Shown: positions 27,082-38,451 of the stretch, one piece after another
Numbering within the stretch: position 1 is the first letter of the stretch
How the letters are laid out: every line of letters begins with the position of its first letter
Assembly: GCF_001649575.2 (NCBI RefSeq)
Contig: NC_051433.1
Location: 10,768,251 to 10,832,250, forward strand
Source of the DNA: Kryptolebias marmoratus
Taxonomy: Eukaryota; Chordata; Actinopteri; Cyprinodontiformes; Rivulidae
Length of the DNA: 64,000 nt
Reading direction: 5' to 3'
The notes under the pieces: generated by a model
Databases searched by the model: none
Seen by the model: the letters and a program-made list of their open reading frames with translations, nothing else
What the model was told of the DNA's origin: nothing
Position numbers and translations under genes: made by a program

Positions 27082-30000
27082 CCGCCAAGACCCCCCCTCC
27101 CCCTTTGTTGCAACTAAATCCGAGCGAGGAGAGTAGGTGTTAATCCAGAGGAAGCCGGGCTGAGCTGACAGGCCGCAGGTGGAGGAGGACACTGTGTGAT
27201 GCAGAAGAACATTGGACAAGTTTTGGAAAAGTACAGACCGCAGAGTCCTGACAATTTTACAAGAGCAAATCATAACCAGAAAATGTTACTTCGAAGACAA
27301 TCATATTTAGTCGGACATGTTAATGTGATCAATTACAAACTTGTCTTGAGACAAGCAGAACTCATTCATGTCTAAACCACGTGGTCCTCAGCTCTTCAGC
27401 CAGCCCTCTCCTCATCCTGAGCGATCAGCCTTCCAAAGTCCGACCCCTCCTCCCCCCCAACCCCCGACCTCTCTGCTCCGTACCGTTATGTGATTTGAGC
27501 GACGTGTTCAGCTTGTAATTCTTCTCGTGTTGACATTGGCCTCAGCTGCCTCTAAGATGATGTTGTCTCCCTCTTTTTTTTTTTGTTTGTTTTGTTTTGT
27601 TAACTTTTTGATTTTTAGGAAACACAGGCCGTCTCTGTGAGGAACGTGATGGTGCTCGGTCACGTTTGGGAGAAAGCGGGCTCCGCTGCGGCAGGATCGG
27701 TGGTTGAGTCAGGTTTACAGAAGCTGAGGTTTTTGAACAGGGTGTTTAAAATTTAGATAAAAACTAGAACAAAGGGAAGATCGCAGAGTATCGTGTTGGG
27801 ATCTCTGCAGTGGGGTGGTCATGGGAGTGCAGCAGCTCTCATCCTTAGTTCTCGTTCTCAAGCACTTCAAAGATGAATGGCGATGGCGAGCAGATAAAAG
27901 CAAGCAGGCGAAAGAGTCTGAATTTTTAGCAAACTAAAGCAACATTTGGTCTTTCTGTGTGCATCATGTTGGGTTTTTTTATTTGCTTCACTGTACACAA
28001 ACTGTTGTACCTTTTTAAAACAAAGTTTGGTTTGTTTACAAGTTTTAAACTGTTAAAAAAAATGATGGTTAAAAGTTTAATTGACTTAAAATTATGCTAG
28101 AAGGCAAATTTTAATCTGTAGTCTGAAGGAGTGCACATCTGTGCACTTTAAGGGACTTTTTAAAGGGTTTTAGCTTAAAAATAATGAAATTATGGAATTA
28201 GATTTTTTATTTTTTAAACTGCCCCTTGTTTGGTTGTGATTGTATCTAATTTAGCTTTTATACAATTACAAGGACAAAAGACTGACGTGATACATAGTGT
28301 GTATGTATGTTAGTGAGTGTTCGGGTTTTATTGGAGGTTTTTGGGCTATGATCGCTGCAATCATCTCGTCGAGCACAAAAGCAGATGCACACAGTGGAAA
28401 CGTGTCGAATTGACTCGTGCACTTTGACGGAAAGGGTTTCTCAAAGCACAGAACGGGGAGATCAGCGGTTCTGTTTACCGGGCCTTCGTGTCCTGTTAGC
28501 AAGTGGCTCCAACAATCAGACATGCGCTGACCTGAAGAGACACTATGTTTAAAACAAAAACAAAAAGCCCTTTGCACATTTGTACATTTTGTTTACTTGT
28601 CAGCCTTAAGATCTCCTCCTGGTTGTGTAGAACTAATCAGACACTCGTTCAGTCACGTCTTGTGTAAAAATCATCATTTCACTCAGAGTATCTGACAGAA
28701 CCGCCGTCTGTCGTTAATGTTTTTTTCCTCTGCGGAGAAAGGTTTGTGGTGCTCTGCATGTAAGACACTGCGTCTGCGTTTTAAAGGGATAGTAAGAATA
28801 TTTTGGGACGGACTATTGTAGTTCTAATATAGAAAAATGACTACCACTGCCGTTATCTACGTGATAAATGTGAAGCAGCAGCTTGCTGTCGGTTCGCAGA
28901 ATTTAGCATAAAGACTGGAAACATGCTGCCGGTTTCTGTCCAGATCTGCCAGCCAGACTCCGTACAGCTCCCATAAACCCATAAAATCTTCAGTTATCTG
29001 CAGTTTATGTTCCCAGTTTATGGGACAGAATAATTGGGGCATATACGTAAAACAAATACGGATGGCAGATGTCAGGACACGCTGTCTAAATGTGGTGATA
29101 GATTTGGAGTTTATTCTCACGGCATTTTCTTTTTCTTTTTTTTTTTTCCCCAATCCGGATAAATTCACCATTAAAGGCTGAGATTTCTCTCTGCAGGTTC
29201 CCACTTTGTACGATTGTATTCAATTTTTTTTTAAATTATTTTTTAGCTTCTCGATCTCAATCTAATAAAACACATTTATATGTTCAACCGAACTGCAACA
29301 TATTTGTGCTTTTAAAGAGCCGATTTTCTTCAGCTGCTTCTTGATGCCACAAAACTTTCAAATTAAGTCGAGTCCGAAGTTAGCATTTAATCTGTGGAAT
29401 ACCAAGAGCTAAACTTAAGCACAAACAACTTTATAATATCCTTTAATGTTTAGGTATGAATAGTTTTTTTTTATCCAGCAGTTTCCAGTTTTTATGCTAA
29501 ATGTAAAAACTTATTGACATGAATGAAGCTCTTACCTAAATGTCAACAAGAAACCAGACGAAATTAGTTTCTTTCAAATGGTTTTGTTTGCCAAAGGCTT
29601 CAGTCGTAGTTTTGATTTTATATTTGTATTTGAGTGACAATCATGGATCCTCTCATATGAGTTTTTTTTATATAATTTCACACAAGATTTTGGGGAAACA
29701 CACAAAAAAAAAAAGGCACTTTTGAGACTCAGACGGTTGTTTTCTTGAACTTTTCCAGAACCACCCTTCTTTATTTGGAGCTTGGCTCAGCCCGGTCCAA
29801 GCTGTAGATCTCAGAGGTTGGACTGTCAGAGCTTCACTGTGCAGAAGAAGTCCAATTATCTTCTTTAAGCTTATGATACTGCCATGGCTTTCTTTTTGTT
29901 TCAGCTCCTGCGTTTATTCTGCCAATTACATCTGTTCGCTTCTGCTTCTCTCTTGCCTTGTTCTGTTTATTTATCAGGCGTCCTCTGTGTGTGTGTGTGT

Positions 30001-30451
30001 GTTTAATTCTGCCTCACCTCTGGATTGTCAAAAATGACTTTTAGGTTGGTTTTTTTTTTAAACTGCCACCACATCATGACTCTTTTGAAGTGCCGATGAG
30101 CTAAAGGACTTCAGCTGAAAGGAGCTGCGGCGCGTGTTGATCCGGACTTCGCCGAGCCGCGATGGAGCCTTCGATCGGTGCGAAGCGTCTCAGCTCTTCC
30201 AGGCGAAGACTGAAAACCTCTAGCTTTTTATAGAAGCGCACCGAACCCGCGGGAGACAGAAGAACTGAGAGGAACCGGTGTGGCTAAAAGGGAAAAGCCG
30301 AAGAACTGACTGGATCCCGGTTTTTACAGATTTCTTTTTGTGTATGTTTGTGTTTCGTTTGTGACAGTTTTAAGTTCTTTCTTCTTCTTTTTTCTTTTTC
30401 TTTTCAGATGACAGTTTTGAAATACAGCTGGACATGTACCTGCCAGAGAGA

Positions 30452-30480
30452 TTATTATTATTATTATTGTTATTATTATT
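30452..30480. repeat. (TTA)n microsatellite
   Basis: An ATT/TTA trinucleotide run with one G interruption, in the foxj3 3' UTR. Confidence 0.9.
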
Positions 30481-30592
30481 GGGGAAGAAAATAAAACCAG
30501 ACGAATAAACGTTGTTACAACATGGGAGAGAACTGCCAACATCTACTGCTGATTGGGGCCTATTTTATTCAGTGCTGGTGTGTTGTTGTGCT

Positions 30593-30780
30593 TGTACATA
30601 TGTGTCTTTTCAATCATCCCTTTTTTTCCTCTGAGGGGGGGGGGGACGTGGGGTTGCGGTATCCAGGCGGAGGGTGGGTTTTATTCACGACAAAAGAGAA
30701 AAGGGGGGAAAAAAAGAATAGAGTATTTTGTTATTGTCCAATCAGAGGGTGACAGTATGTATATATCTATATTGTATATA
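30593..30780 (+). promoter_or_regulatory. foxj3: Cluster of Pumilio response elements in 3' UTR
   Basis: TGTACATA at 30593-30600, TGTATATA at 30758-30765 and TGTATATA at 30773-30780 all fit the UGUANAUA motif bound by Pumilio proteins. They lie within 190 nt, shortly before the distal polyadenylation signals. The matches are exact; binding is inference. Confidence 0.5.
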
Positions 30781-31479
30781 TGTGATGAAAACGCGTTGGC
30801 TTTTTGTGTGACACTACCTTTTACCTGTACTATGGTTCTACATTCAGTGTTTCAGTGTTGAAAATATGTATTTAGTTTGTTTTAATTTTCCGATTTTTGT
30901 TTTCTTTGTTTTTATTTTGTCTTTGTCATTTCTTGTACTTTTCCCCTCCTTCTTTTGTCTTTCGTTCGTTTGTTTGTTTGTTTGTTTTATTGCACGATTT
31001 ATTACTTTTGTTGTCCGATGAGGTGACACAGCTACTCTTTGTATTTGTTTAGTGCTGTAAAATATCTCAAGTGTTATTAGAATTGTCTAAACCAACGCCC
31101 ACCCCGATCCCCCCTTTTCCCCAATATGCATGAATGGCACTTAAAAATAAAATATAACTTCACTGTGGAATATTGTGATATCAGAGCTTTTTTTTATTTC
31201 TTTCCTGAACAGAGAAATAAATGTGAGAAGAATTGGACTTAATTGGAGGGGCAGTTTAATTTTTACTGACTATATTAAAATATTTTTAATGCATGTTGTG
31301 AAATGTAAATTTAAAAAGCAATGATTTAAACTTTTCTTTCTTTTTTAAGTCAAGCAAGTAAAAAAAGTTTCAAATATTCAAATTAGGACACTTTTATTAT
31401 ATCAATCTAATAAATAGTACATGTTCATTTTTGAGTTTCAGTTAAGAAATTGCAACAAAAAGTTAGGAGCTGCTTCATG

Positions 31480-32244
31480 CTGGGGAAACGTCTCACAACT
31501 AAGATTATTTAGGAACAAAAATCTTTATGCAGGAAATGCTGAAGCAGTCAGAGTTCCTTTGAAAAACAACCCCACACCATAATCCTCCCTCCACCAGACT
31601 TTAAACTTGGCACAATGCAGTCAGACAAGAACCGTTCTCCTGGCAGGAGCTGAACCCAGACTCGTCCATCAGAATGCCAGACAGACAAGCGTGATTCATC
31701 CCTCCAGAGGACACGTCTCCACTGCTCTAGAGTCCAGTGGTGGCGTGCTTTTCTCCACTGCATCTGATGCTTTGTACCTGGTGATGGAAGGCTTGGCTGC
31801 AGCTGATTGGTCATAGAAACCCATTCCATGAAGCTCTCTATGAACTGTTCCTGAGATAATCTGAAGGCCACATGAAGTCTGGAGGTCTGTAGCTGCTGAC
31901 TCTGCATAACATCAGTGACATCTGTGCATCTGAGCCCACTCTGTGATTTTATGTGGTGAGTTGCTATTATTCTCAAACACTTCCTGTTTGTTAGAATACC
32001 ACTAACAGCTGACTGTGGAATATTTAGTAGCAAGAAAATTAAAATCACTGGACTTATTGCACAGGTGCCATCCTATCATGTTCCCACACTGAGCTTCTGA
32101 GAGCGACCCATTCTTTCACCAATGTTTGTAGAAGCAGTCTGCATGCCTAGGTGGTTTATTTTATGCACCTGTGGCCATGGAGGTGATCGGAACACCTGAA
32201 TTCAATGATTTAGATGGGTGACTGAATAGTTTTAGCAATATAGT
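31480..32244 (-). mobile_element. Truncated Tc1/mariner element
   Basis: On the minus strand a 166-residue open frame (32048-31548) contains WTLEQWRRVLWRDESRLSVW and GGGRIMVWGCFS, the central catalytic part of Tc1 transposases. The DE pair in WRDES includes the second catalytic acidic residue position of the DDE/D triad. The frame ends before the last acidic residue, and the N-terminal helix-turn-helix part is degraded. At 32200-32244 the plus strand reads GATGGGTGACTGAATAG and then GCAATATAGTG, the usual outer end of fish Tc1 copies. The other terminus is missing, so it is a dead fragment just beyond the foxj3 poly(A) site. Confidence 0.85.
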
Positions 32245-32249
32245 GAAGC

Positions 32250-32370
32250 TTCTTTTAGCTTAGTTTAGGTAAGTTTTGTTTTCTTTAGCTTTTCTTAAAA
32301 AACTTATCCTATCTTGATTTAGCTTAGTTTAGCTCAGCTTAGATTAAGTAGGTTCAGTTTAGCTTAGTTT
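32250..32370. repeat. Degenerate TAGCTTAGTTT tandem repeat
   Basis: Imperfect repeats of a ~10-base TAGCTTAGTT unit directly adjoin the Tc1 end. The array is low-complexity intergenic sequence. Confidence 0.7.
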
Positions 32371-34547
32371 AGTTGTCTGTCTAATCTCTGTAAACTCATT
32401 ATGTTTACTGGTGATTATAGCTTTCTACACAATCAGTACTATTGTAAATAAATAAAATATTTAAATGTCAACACAGCTGACAACGGTTAAGAAAGGTTGA
32501 GTCAGAAAATGTTCTGCATCTTGTCGGTGTGTCTGTGGAGCTGCAGATCGAGGGGCAGGGAGGAAGATCAGTTCAGACGGCATCAGTCACTCCGACACGC
32601 CGCAGCACCAGCTCGTCCTGCACACACAACGCTTTAAACAAGGTGCACCAAGCTTCAAAGACACTAAATGTTTCAAACTAGTTGCACTGAATTAACAGTT
32701 TACTTCCTATTAATGGGATGTAATTGACACATGAGGATGTATAAAACAAAAGTCGCCCTACAGGACTTTTTTTTTTACTTTAACTTTTACAAGTCTTCAG
32801 CAGTTACTGTAAGTTTTACATAGAGGCTTGAACTTGATTATTATGATCCACTTGCATTCATGCGTTCATTCATTCATTCACAAAGCTGCAGGAGATGAAG
32901 GTCACCTTTGCAAGAGTCGCCTGAGAACAAAATTGCATCGAGATTCTTTCAGGACACAAATGCATTCAACACATCAAGACAATCAGCACTTTCCAGGAGA
33001 GACGGGAGGATGAATCAGACGGGGTTAAAATGGTCAGAAAAACCATGAAATGTTTAAAACTGAAATGTAATTGCTTTTTTCTTTTGTAAAAGTGTCTCTT
33101 CATTTTGAGTTTCATAACAAGACGGTTCAGGGATAACAACATCAACAGCAAAAAAAAAAAAGTGCAGAAAAACTAATTGGATTAAATGACAACAGGAGCA
33201 AAGCATGATGGGAGAATCAGAGAATCCTTCAACAGTTTTGGGGGCACAGATTTCAGCACAGTTTGAAAGATTACAGTCTGACAATCCAGAAAATTTTTTT
33301 TTTCTTGTAAAATTACTGAGATTTGGACATTCCTTCATCTTCAGTGCAAAATATCAATAAAGGACTGAAACATCAGTGCTGGTGCAGGTTTGGACACGTC
33401 TTAAAAGTATCTGAGAAAAAAACCTCAACCCGCTGAAACTTTTTAAACATTTTTAAACATCAGGGCGTACAAATCAAGAAACCGTTTCAAAAGGGTATTT
33501 TTAAAAAAAAAACATGTTAAACTTAATATGAGCTCATATTATTTTCAGTTTTAGCTTTTTACAATCTGACTTTGTATATTTTTTAAAATATAGACAATAA
33601 TAATTTGCAAACCACTGCGTTCTACTTGTATTCACAATTTCAGTTTTTAAAAAGGAGTTTGTGGCTCATTAAAGGTGCAGCACATCAGAACCACAAGACA
33701 GAAAGATGAGCAGGAGGTTGGGTGTTATTTCATCTACACATTCAAAAGCTCCTGTACGCTTTTGTTGGGGCGAGGTCATTTTCTTTAATCATATTCCATA
33801 TGTGCAAAGCATTTGTTTTTAAATCAGTGAATAGCTGTGCAGAACTGGCCTTTAAATCCTGTATTTGTAGACGTGCAGCATGAAATATAGTTTTGCGTAA
33901 AACCAAATGTTATTACTGATTTGATTTCTTTTAACAGCAATGTTAAAACCTTCAGAAAGACTGGAAATCATGCTGAGAGTTCGTTTTTTTTCTTCTTTGA
34001 GTTTTGTGGATGTTTTAGATTTTTCTGTTCAAACATGTAAGTAATCATCAGTTCTGATTGAATATCTTTATTTCTGCTGTTGTGTTGGACTGACGATTTC
34101 CTCAACTCCTCGGATGAGGAGCGAAACATCTTCAACTACAGAAGAAAAGTCCAGTTGTTTTTGTTTTTTAACCTTTTCTGAATGTCTGAGAAACCTAATG
34201 TGGCATCAAGTCGCTCCTTCAAAAGGCTGTAAAAAAATTAACCCTTTCATTCTCATTAACAGGAGGAACTGGGTTACATTTATTCTCACATGAAACACAA
34301 CTTTGGTGCACTGCACTGTGCAGATGCTGCGTTGGGTTTTGTCACAGAAACATCTCACAAAGTGTCACAGCTCTGATTTGGTAGCTGAGCTGCTCTGGGA
34401 CCTGTTTGTGGTGGAACAGCGGCCTCTGGTGGCCACAGACACAAACAGCAGAAAGATTATTATTCCCAGAGCTGCTGCTGGAGGAACAGTTTGAGGAGGG
34501 AAGTGTTGCCCCTGAAAATCTGCTTTAGTGTGTTTACAATCATGTCT
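32371..34547. other. Intergenic, repeat-poor AT-rich DNA
   Basis: Lies between foxj3 and prdm2. A short GC-rich patch at 32515-32640 contains an exon-like minus-strand segment (see findings). A scrap at about 34090-34160 (CGGATGAGGAGCGAAACATC then GAAAAGTCCAGTTG) matches a very common teleost interspersed repeat tail. A CTCF-like TGGCCACCAGAGGCCGC is on the minus strand at 34419-34435. No gene is recognised. Confidence 0.55.
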
Positions 34548-34597
34548 AATAATCTCAGTCAGAAGCTGAAAGTGTTCAGCTTCTGAGTGAGATTATT
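34548..34597. repeat. Near-perfect 23-bp hairpin, 4-nt loop
   Basis: The left arm 34548-34570 (starts AATAATCTCAG, ends GAAGCTGAA) and right arm 34575-34597 are inverted complements with a single mismatch, separated by AGTG. No flanking element explains it. It could form a cruciform in DNA or a stable RNA stem. Confidence 0.85.
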
Positions 34598-35600
34598 ATC
34601 ACTCACACTGGATAAATAATCTGATCCCAAACATTGCATCTGGAAGCCATCGCTACAAACTCACAACATGCAAACAAAGCAAGCAAAACTGCAACAATAA
34701 AGTTAACTTACCAGGATGATAAAGGTGAGGAAAAGACAGCTTACTACATTACTTACTGTATATTATTTTGCCCAGTTATATGCATTAAGAGTTATAGCCT
34801 CATAACTTCAGTGGGGTTATTTATGTTTCAAAGGAAACCCGAGTCTGGACCTGAAACCCACATTCATTAGAAAACTGTGACTTCAACATGTTTACATATT
34901 TAGCTCCACAAAACTGCGTCTTTTCAGGCCCAAACGTGTTCACTGATAGAAGGTAAGGGCAAATATACAAAGTTTAAATCTCACTGTTTGATTCATGCAC
35001 ATTACACTAATGTTTCAGGTGGTTTGAAGGGATAAAAAAAGACTTCAGTAGATATTTATTTCAAATATTAGCTTGTGCATGACCAAATGCTTTAAGGAAT
35101 TACTAATTATCTTCAGATTATTGATAAAAGAAAATAAAACTACATCAACAGACATACATGTTCTGATTTATTTCTCAAACTTTACAATATTTAGAAGGAT
35201 AAAACATACTTTCTCCAAAAAAGCTAACTTTTATTAGAAATTAACCCATTCCTTTAAATAAAAACAACTTTACTGTGTTTATCATGTGTGGAAAAACGTT
35301 CAATAATCAGAAGCAGGTTAAAAATACACACAGAAAACATGTGCAAAACATGTTTCGCATGATAATTTGCCACGTTTTCACTGGTGAAAACATGTTATTC
35401 TACACATTTGAGGTTCATATTATTTTGTTTCAAATTCACATGAGAAAACATGTTTCATGTGTTAATTGAACATGTTTTCACAGGTGATCTCCACACCTGA
35501 CGCTCATGATGTGTTCCTGCTGAGCTCACACACACACACACACACACCAGATATTTCTAACTTTTCCTTCACATTCAAACAGTCCCATAAAGTGACTGAA
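34598..35600. other. Intergenic DNA with ACATGTTTTCAC repeats
   Basis: AT-rich. From about 35320 to 35490 there are repeated and inverted copies of GTGAAAACATGT and ACATGTTTTCAC, probably a decayed MITE-like repeat. A CA run lies at 35527-35548. No gene is seen. Confidence 0.55.
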
Positions 35601-35689
35601 ACATGAACTGAATCAGTTTAGTTTTTTAAAAAAGGGAACTCAAAACTGATCAAGCCGACATTCAGTGTAAGAACCTGAGCTCCATCCTG

Positions 35690-36041
35690 CTCCCACATGG
35701 CTCCCACACAGGAGCCTAATTGGTCCGGTTCGGGCTGCAGTCTGGGCCGGACTGGGAGCCGCAGGGCTGCAGGGGGAGGAAGGCGACCCAACGAGCCTTT
35801 TGTCTTCCAGAAAACCCTCCCGGTGCGACCTGAGCCTTCTTCCTGCCCCCCTCCCTGCCTCCCTCCCTCTCCATCCACCCAGCCCGGCTCTGACAGCCTG
35901 CCTCTCCCCAGCTGCACGATCCTTGGTCCCGGGAAGGCTTCCCACCCGAGCCTCCATCCATCCGCCATTTTCAGCAGACTGAAAGGAAGCAGGTAGAGCT
36001 TTTTTTTAAAAAATTAATAATAAAATCACAAGTTCCAGGAG
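35690..36041 (+). promoter_or_regulatory. prdm2: prdm2 promoter and likely first noncoding exon
   Basis: A sharp rise in G+C and CpG after AT-rich intergenic DNA. A YY1-type site CCGCCATTTTC is at 35962-35972; such sites commonly mark transcription starts. Two donors follow: GCAG|GTAGAG at 35990 and the stronger GAG|GTAAGT at 36041, either of which could end a 5' UTR exon. The first coding exon is 2.3 kb downstream. The start site itself is inferred. Confidence 0.55.
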
Positions 36042-38200
36042 GTAAGTGCCCCTTGCGAGGATCCGAAAACCTAAAACAACAACAAAAGCACCTTGGGACT
36101 TGGAAGGAAAAGCTCCTCCTGCAGCATGGAGGAGAGAGGGGAGGAACAATAAACTGCATCCTCCAGGCTGCAGCTTTTATCCGCGTTCCTCAACTTTTTC
36201 TCTCTCTGTGAACAAAAAAACCCGAGCTTTAAGCGTGAGACGTGTCCGTAGGCTGGCAGAACTTCAGCTCCGAGGGGCTTGAAACAGCCCCGCAGCCAGG
36301 AAATAAAAACTAATTAACTAATTAATCAACGGCAGGACGAACCGGGCAGCAAAAAGTTGGCGCATTCGCGCCCTTGTTTTCAGAGAAAAGTGTCCGTCCC
36401 AGCAGACGCAGACCAAAGGGAGGATAATGTCTGAAATGTGTCATTTATCTGCTGGGTTTGGGGATAAAACATCCTTTTTGTGCCAACAGAAAAGAGCTCT
36501 TGGAGCCTCTAACGTGTTTAATGGATGTAAATGTGCTGAGAGTCCGGCTCATTGTCCTCAGCAGCTTTTCTGCCAGCATGGGCTTCAAACCAGAGCAGAC
36601 ATGAGCCTGAGGTGAAGAAACAAACATTTACTAACCTTAACTAGTCCATCCTGACAGGTTAGAGACACAACTTTACTTCCTCCGCCTCATTTCTCCAAGA
36701 GAGGCTTTAACTGAGAAGAGTTTCTGTTCCTGCAGGACGGAGTTCAAGAGTCAGGTCTGCAGCAGAAGCTGGACTTGAGTCAGCTGCAACTAGCCGAAGA
36801 GTGGGTCCAAGTTAAAATCAGCTAAACTGCAACTAAAACCCGAAATTGGCAGAACTGTAGCTAAAAGCTAAAATGAGCAAAAAGCCTAACTAAACAAATC
36901 TGCAGCTAAGAGCTAAAATTTGCAAAATGTATCAAGAAGCTAAAATGAACAAAACCATAACAGAAAGCTAAATGTAGCAACATTGTTGCTAGAAGCTAAA
37001 AAAATAGCTAAAAGATAAAATTAGCTTAACAGTAGCCAAAAGTTAAAGTTATCAAAACACGAGCAAAAAGCTAAAATTACAGTAGTCAAAAGCTAAATTG
37101 ATCTATTTTGCTTTAATTACTTAGTGTTTAAGCAGTAGCTAAAAGCCAAAATTAAAGTAGCTAAAAGCTAAATCTAGCAAAACAGTAGTGAAAATGAGAA
37201 CACTGTAGCTATAAACCAAAATGAGCAAAACTGAAGCTAATATAGTGAAACAGTAGCTAAAAGCTAAAATTAGCAGGACAGTTGCTGAAAGCTAAAGGGG
37301 CATAAGAAGATAAAACAGAGCAGGTGCTGACGTAGAGTTCAGAGAATGTTTCTGAAGTAGCCGAAGAGATCTCAGTGGATATCCACGGGGAATACTTTTG
37401 TAAATGAAATGAAACAATTCAAAAAGTATAAAAGTGACAAACACTAAAAGTCATAGCAAATTGTTCCTGATTGCGTTGAAATGTGTCGGAGGAAGTTTGA
37501 GTCCAAAAATGAGCAGAAGAAACTACATAAAGAGGAAAACCGTAAATGCTGACTCAGCATCACGCTGAGGGTACAAGATGAGTCTGAGTCCTGATCGCTC
37601 TGGGAGTGAAATAAGTCGGTGTTCCGTTAAAATCTTTGTCCTGCGTCGCAAAGCTGTAAAATAAAACATGCAAATTATCCATAAAACATGGGGCTCGATC
37701 GGGAACGGTGGGTTAAAGGTGGCTGTTATCTAAGAACAGATGCTGCTTCGGTTTGGTCTCATTTTTAAAACTCACATTTGGTCTCTGTGAAATCTGCAGG
37801 ATTTTAGTAAAACTTTCGACAAACCGATGAGGAAAGTCTGAGTGGTTTAAAGCCCAACACTGTCGCCACGTAAATACTCAGAGATTTGAGACGCTTCAAA
37901 CCAGGTTTGTCTCCTCAGCTGAAAATGTTAAGATATATAGGCCTATTTTAAAATGCTCTCCTGTTTCCTTTCATTCATGAGTCCCAACTGTCACGAGTTC
38001 CCGCAGGTGAAAATCATGATGCAAATTAAACAAAATGCTGCCAGTTTTTACGCTGCCTTAGTTTGATGTTTAATGCAAAAACAAAACTAAAAATAAACTT
38101 CGCGTGAAGCTTGAATTTGACTGTGAGCTCGTTGACTTTACTAAAGAAGTCAAGTTAAAAATGTCTTTAAAGCTTTTTTTTTTTTTGATTTCTGTTTCAG
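36042..38200 (+). other. prdm2: prdm2 5' intron
   Basis: CpG-rich sequence continues to about 36440, followed by an AGCTAAAA minisatellite (36813-37297) and then ordinary AT-rich DNA. No coding exon is seen. Confidence 0.55.
36813..37297. repeat. Degenerate AGCTAAAA-based minisatellite
   Basis: About 480 bp of imperfect copies of a unit near AGCTAAAATTAGCAAAACAGT, roughly 20-30 bases long, in the 5' intron of prdm2. Units vary in length and contain AGCT palindromes. The mutated copies indicate an old array. Confidence 0.85.
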
Positions 38201-38241
38201 CTGATGATATTTGATGTCTCCCATCCTGTAAACCTCCACAG
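38201..38241 (+). other. prdm2: Candidate prdm2 5' UTR exon
   Basis: A 41-nt segment flanked by a strong acceptor (TGATTTCTGTTTCAG) and a donor (CACAG|GTAAAA), 87 bp before the first coding exon. It contains an ATG at 38204 whose frame does not join the PRDM2 frame, so it would act as an upstream ORF. Predicted from splice signals only. Confidence 0.4.
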
Positions 38242-38336
38242 GTAAAATCTTTAAATGAAAGATGAATGGCTTTCTTTTTAAAACATTTAATCACATTTCC
38301 TTTTCTTTTTCCACTCCACTCGATGTAGGGAGGGTC

Positions 38337-38451
38337 ATGGCCGTTAATGGAGGCGCAGCGGAGCGTCTGGATGAAATTCCGGCTCATGTGTGGAAAGGTT
38401 TGCCGGATTATCTGAATCTTGGGCTGTCGGCTGTAAATCAGAGCCGTGTTG
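38337..38451 (+). CDS. prdm2: prdm2 first coding exon
   Basis: Codons 1-38 plus one base. It follows acceptor GATGTAG at 38328 with an 8-nt leader before ATG. The peptide ends LGLSAVNQSRV, matching the mammalian PRDM2 sequence just before the PR domain. The donor is TTG|GTGAGT. Confidence 0.93.

Larger units (their letters stand above)
27082..31170 (+). other. foxj3: foxj3 3' UTR
   Basis: A long 3' UTR of about 4.1 kb. AATAAA signals occur at 30490, 30504 and 31146, with a further one at 31216; the site at 31146 is the likely distal end. It includes miR-17-type seed matches (GCACTTTA near 28142 and GCACTTTG near 28419), a CpG-rich patch at 30125-30260, a GT run (29985-30002), a TTA run (30452-30480) and three Pumilio elements (30593, 30758, 30773). 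Length and ends are inferred from signals only. Confidence 0.65.

Noticed and set aside
34548..34597. MicroRNA precursor
   Set aside because: The loop of four bases is too short for usual Drosha/Dicer processing.
35618..35968. Overlapping minus-strand frames in the prdm2 promoter
   Set aside because: GC-rich CpG island composition opens frames on both strands; no recognisable protein.
36813..37297. CRISPR-like repeat array
   Set aside because: Units are degenerate, without regular spacers, in a vertebrate intron.
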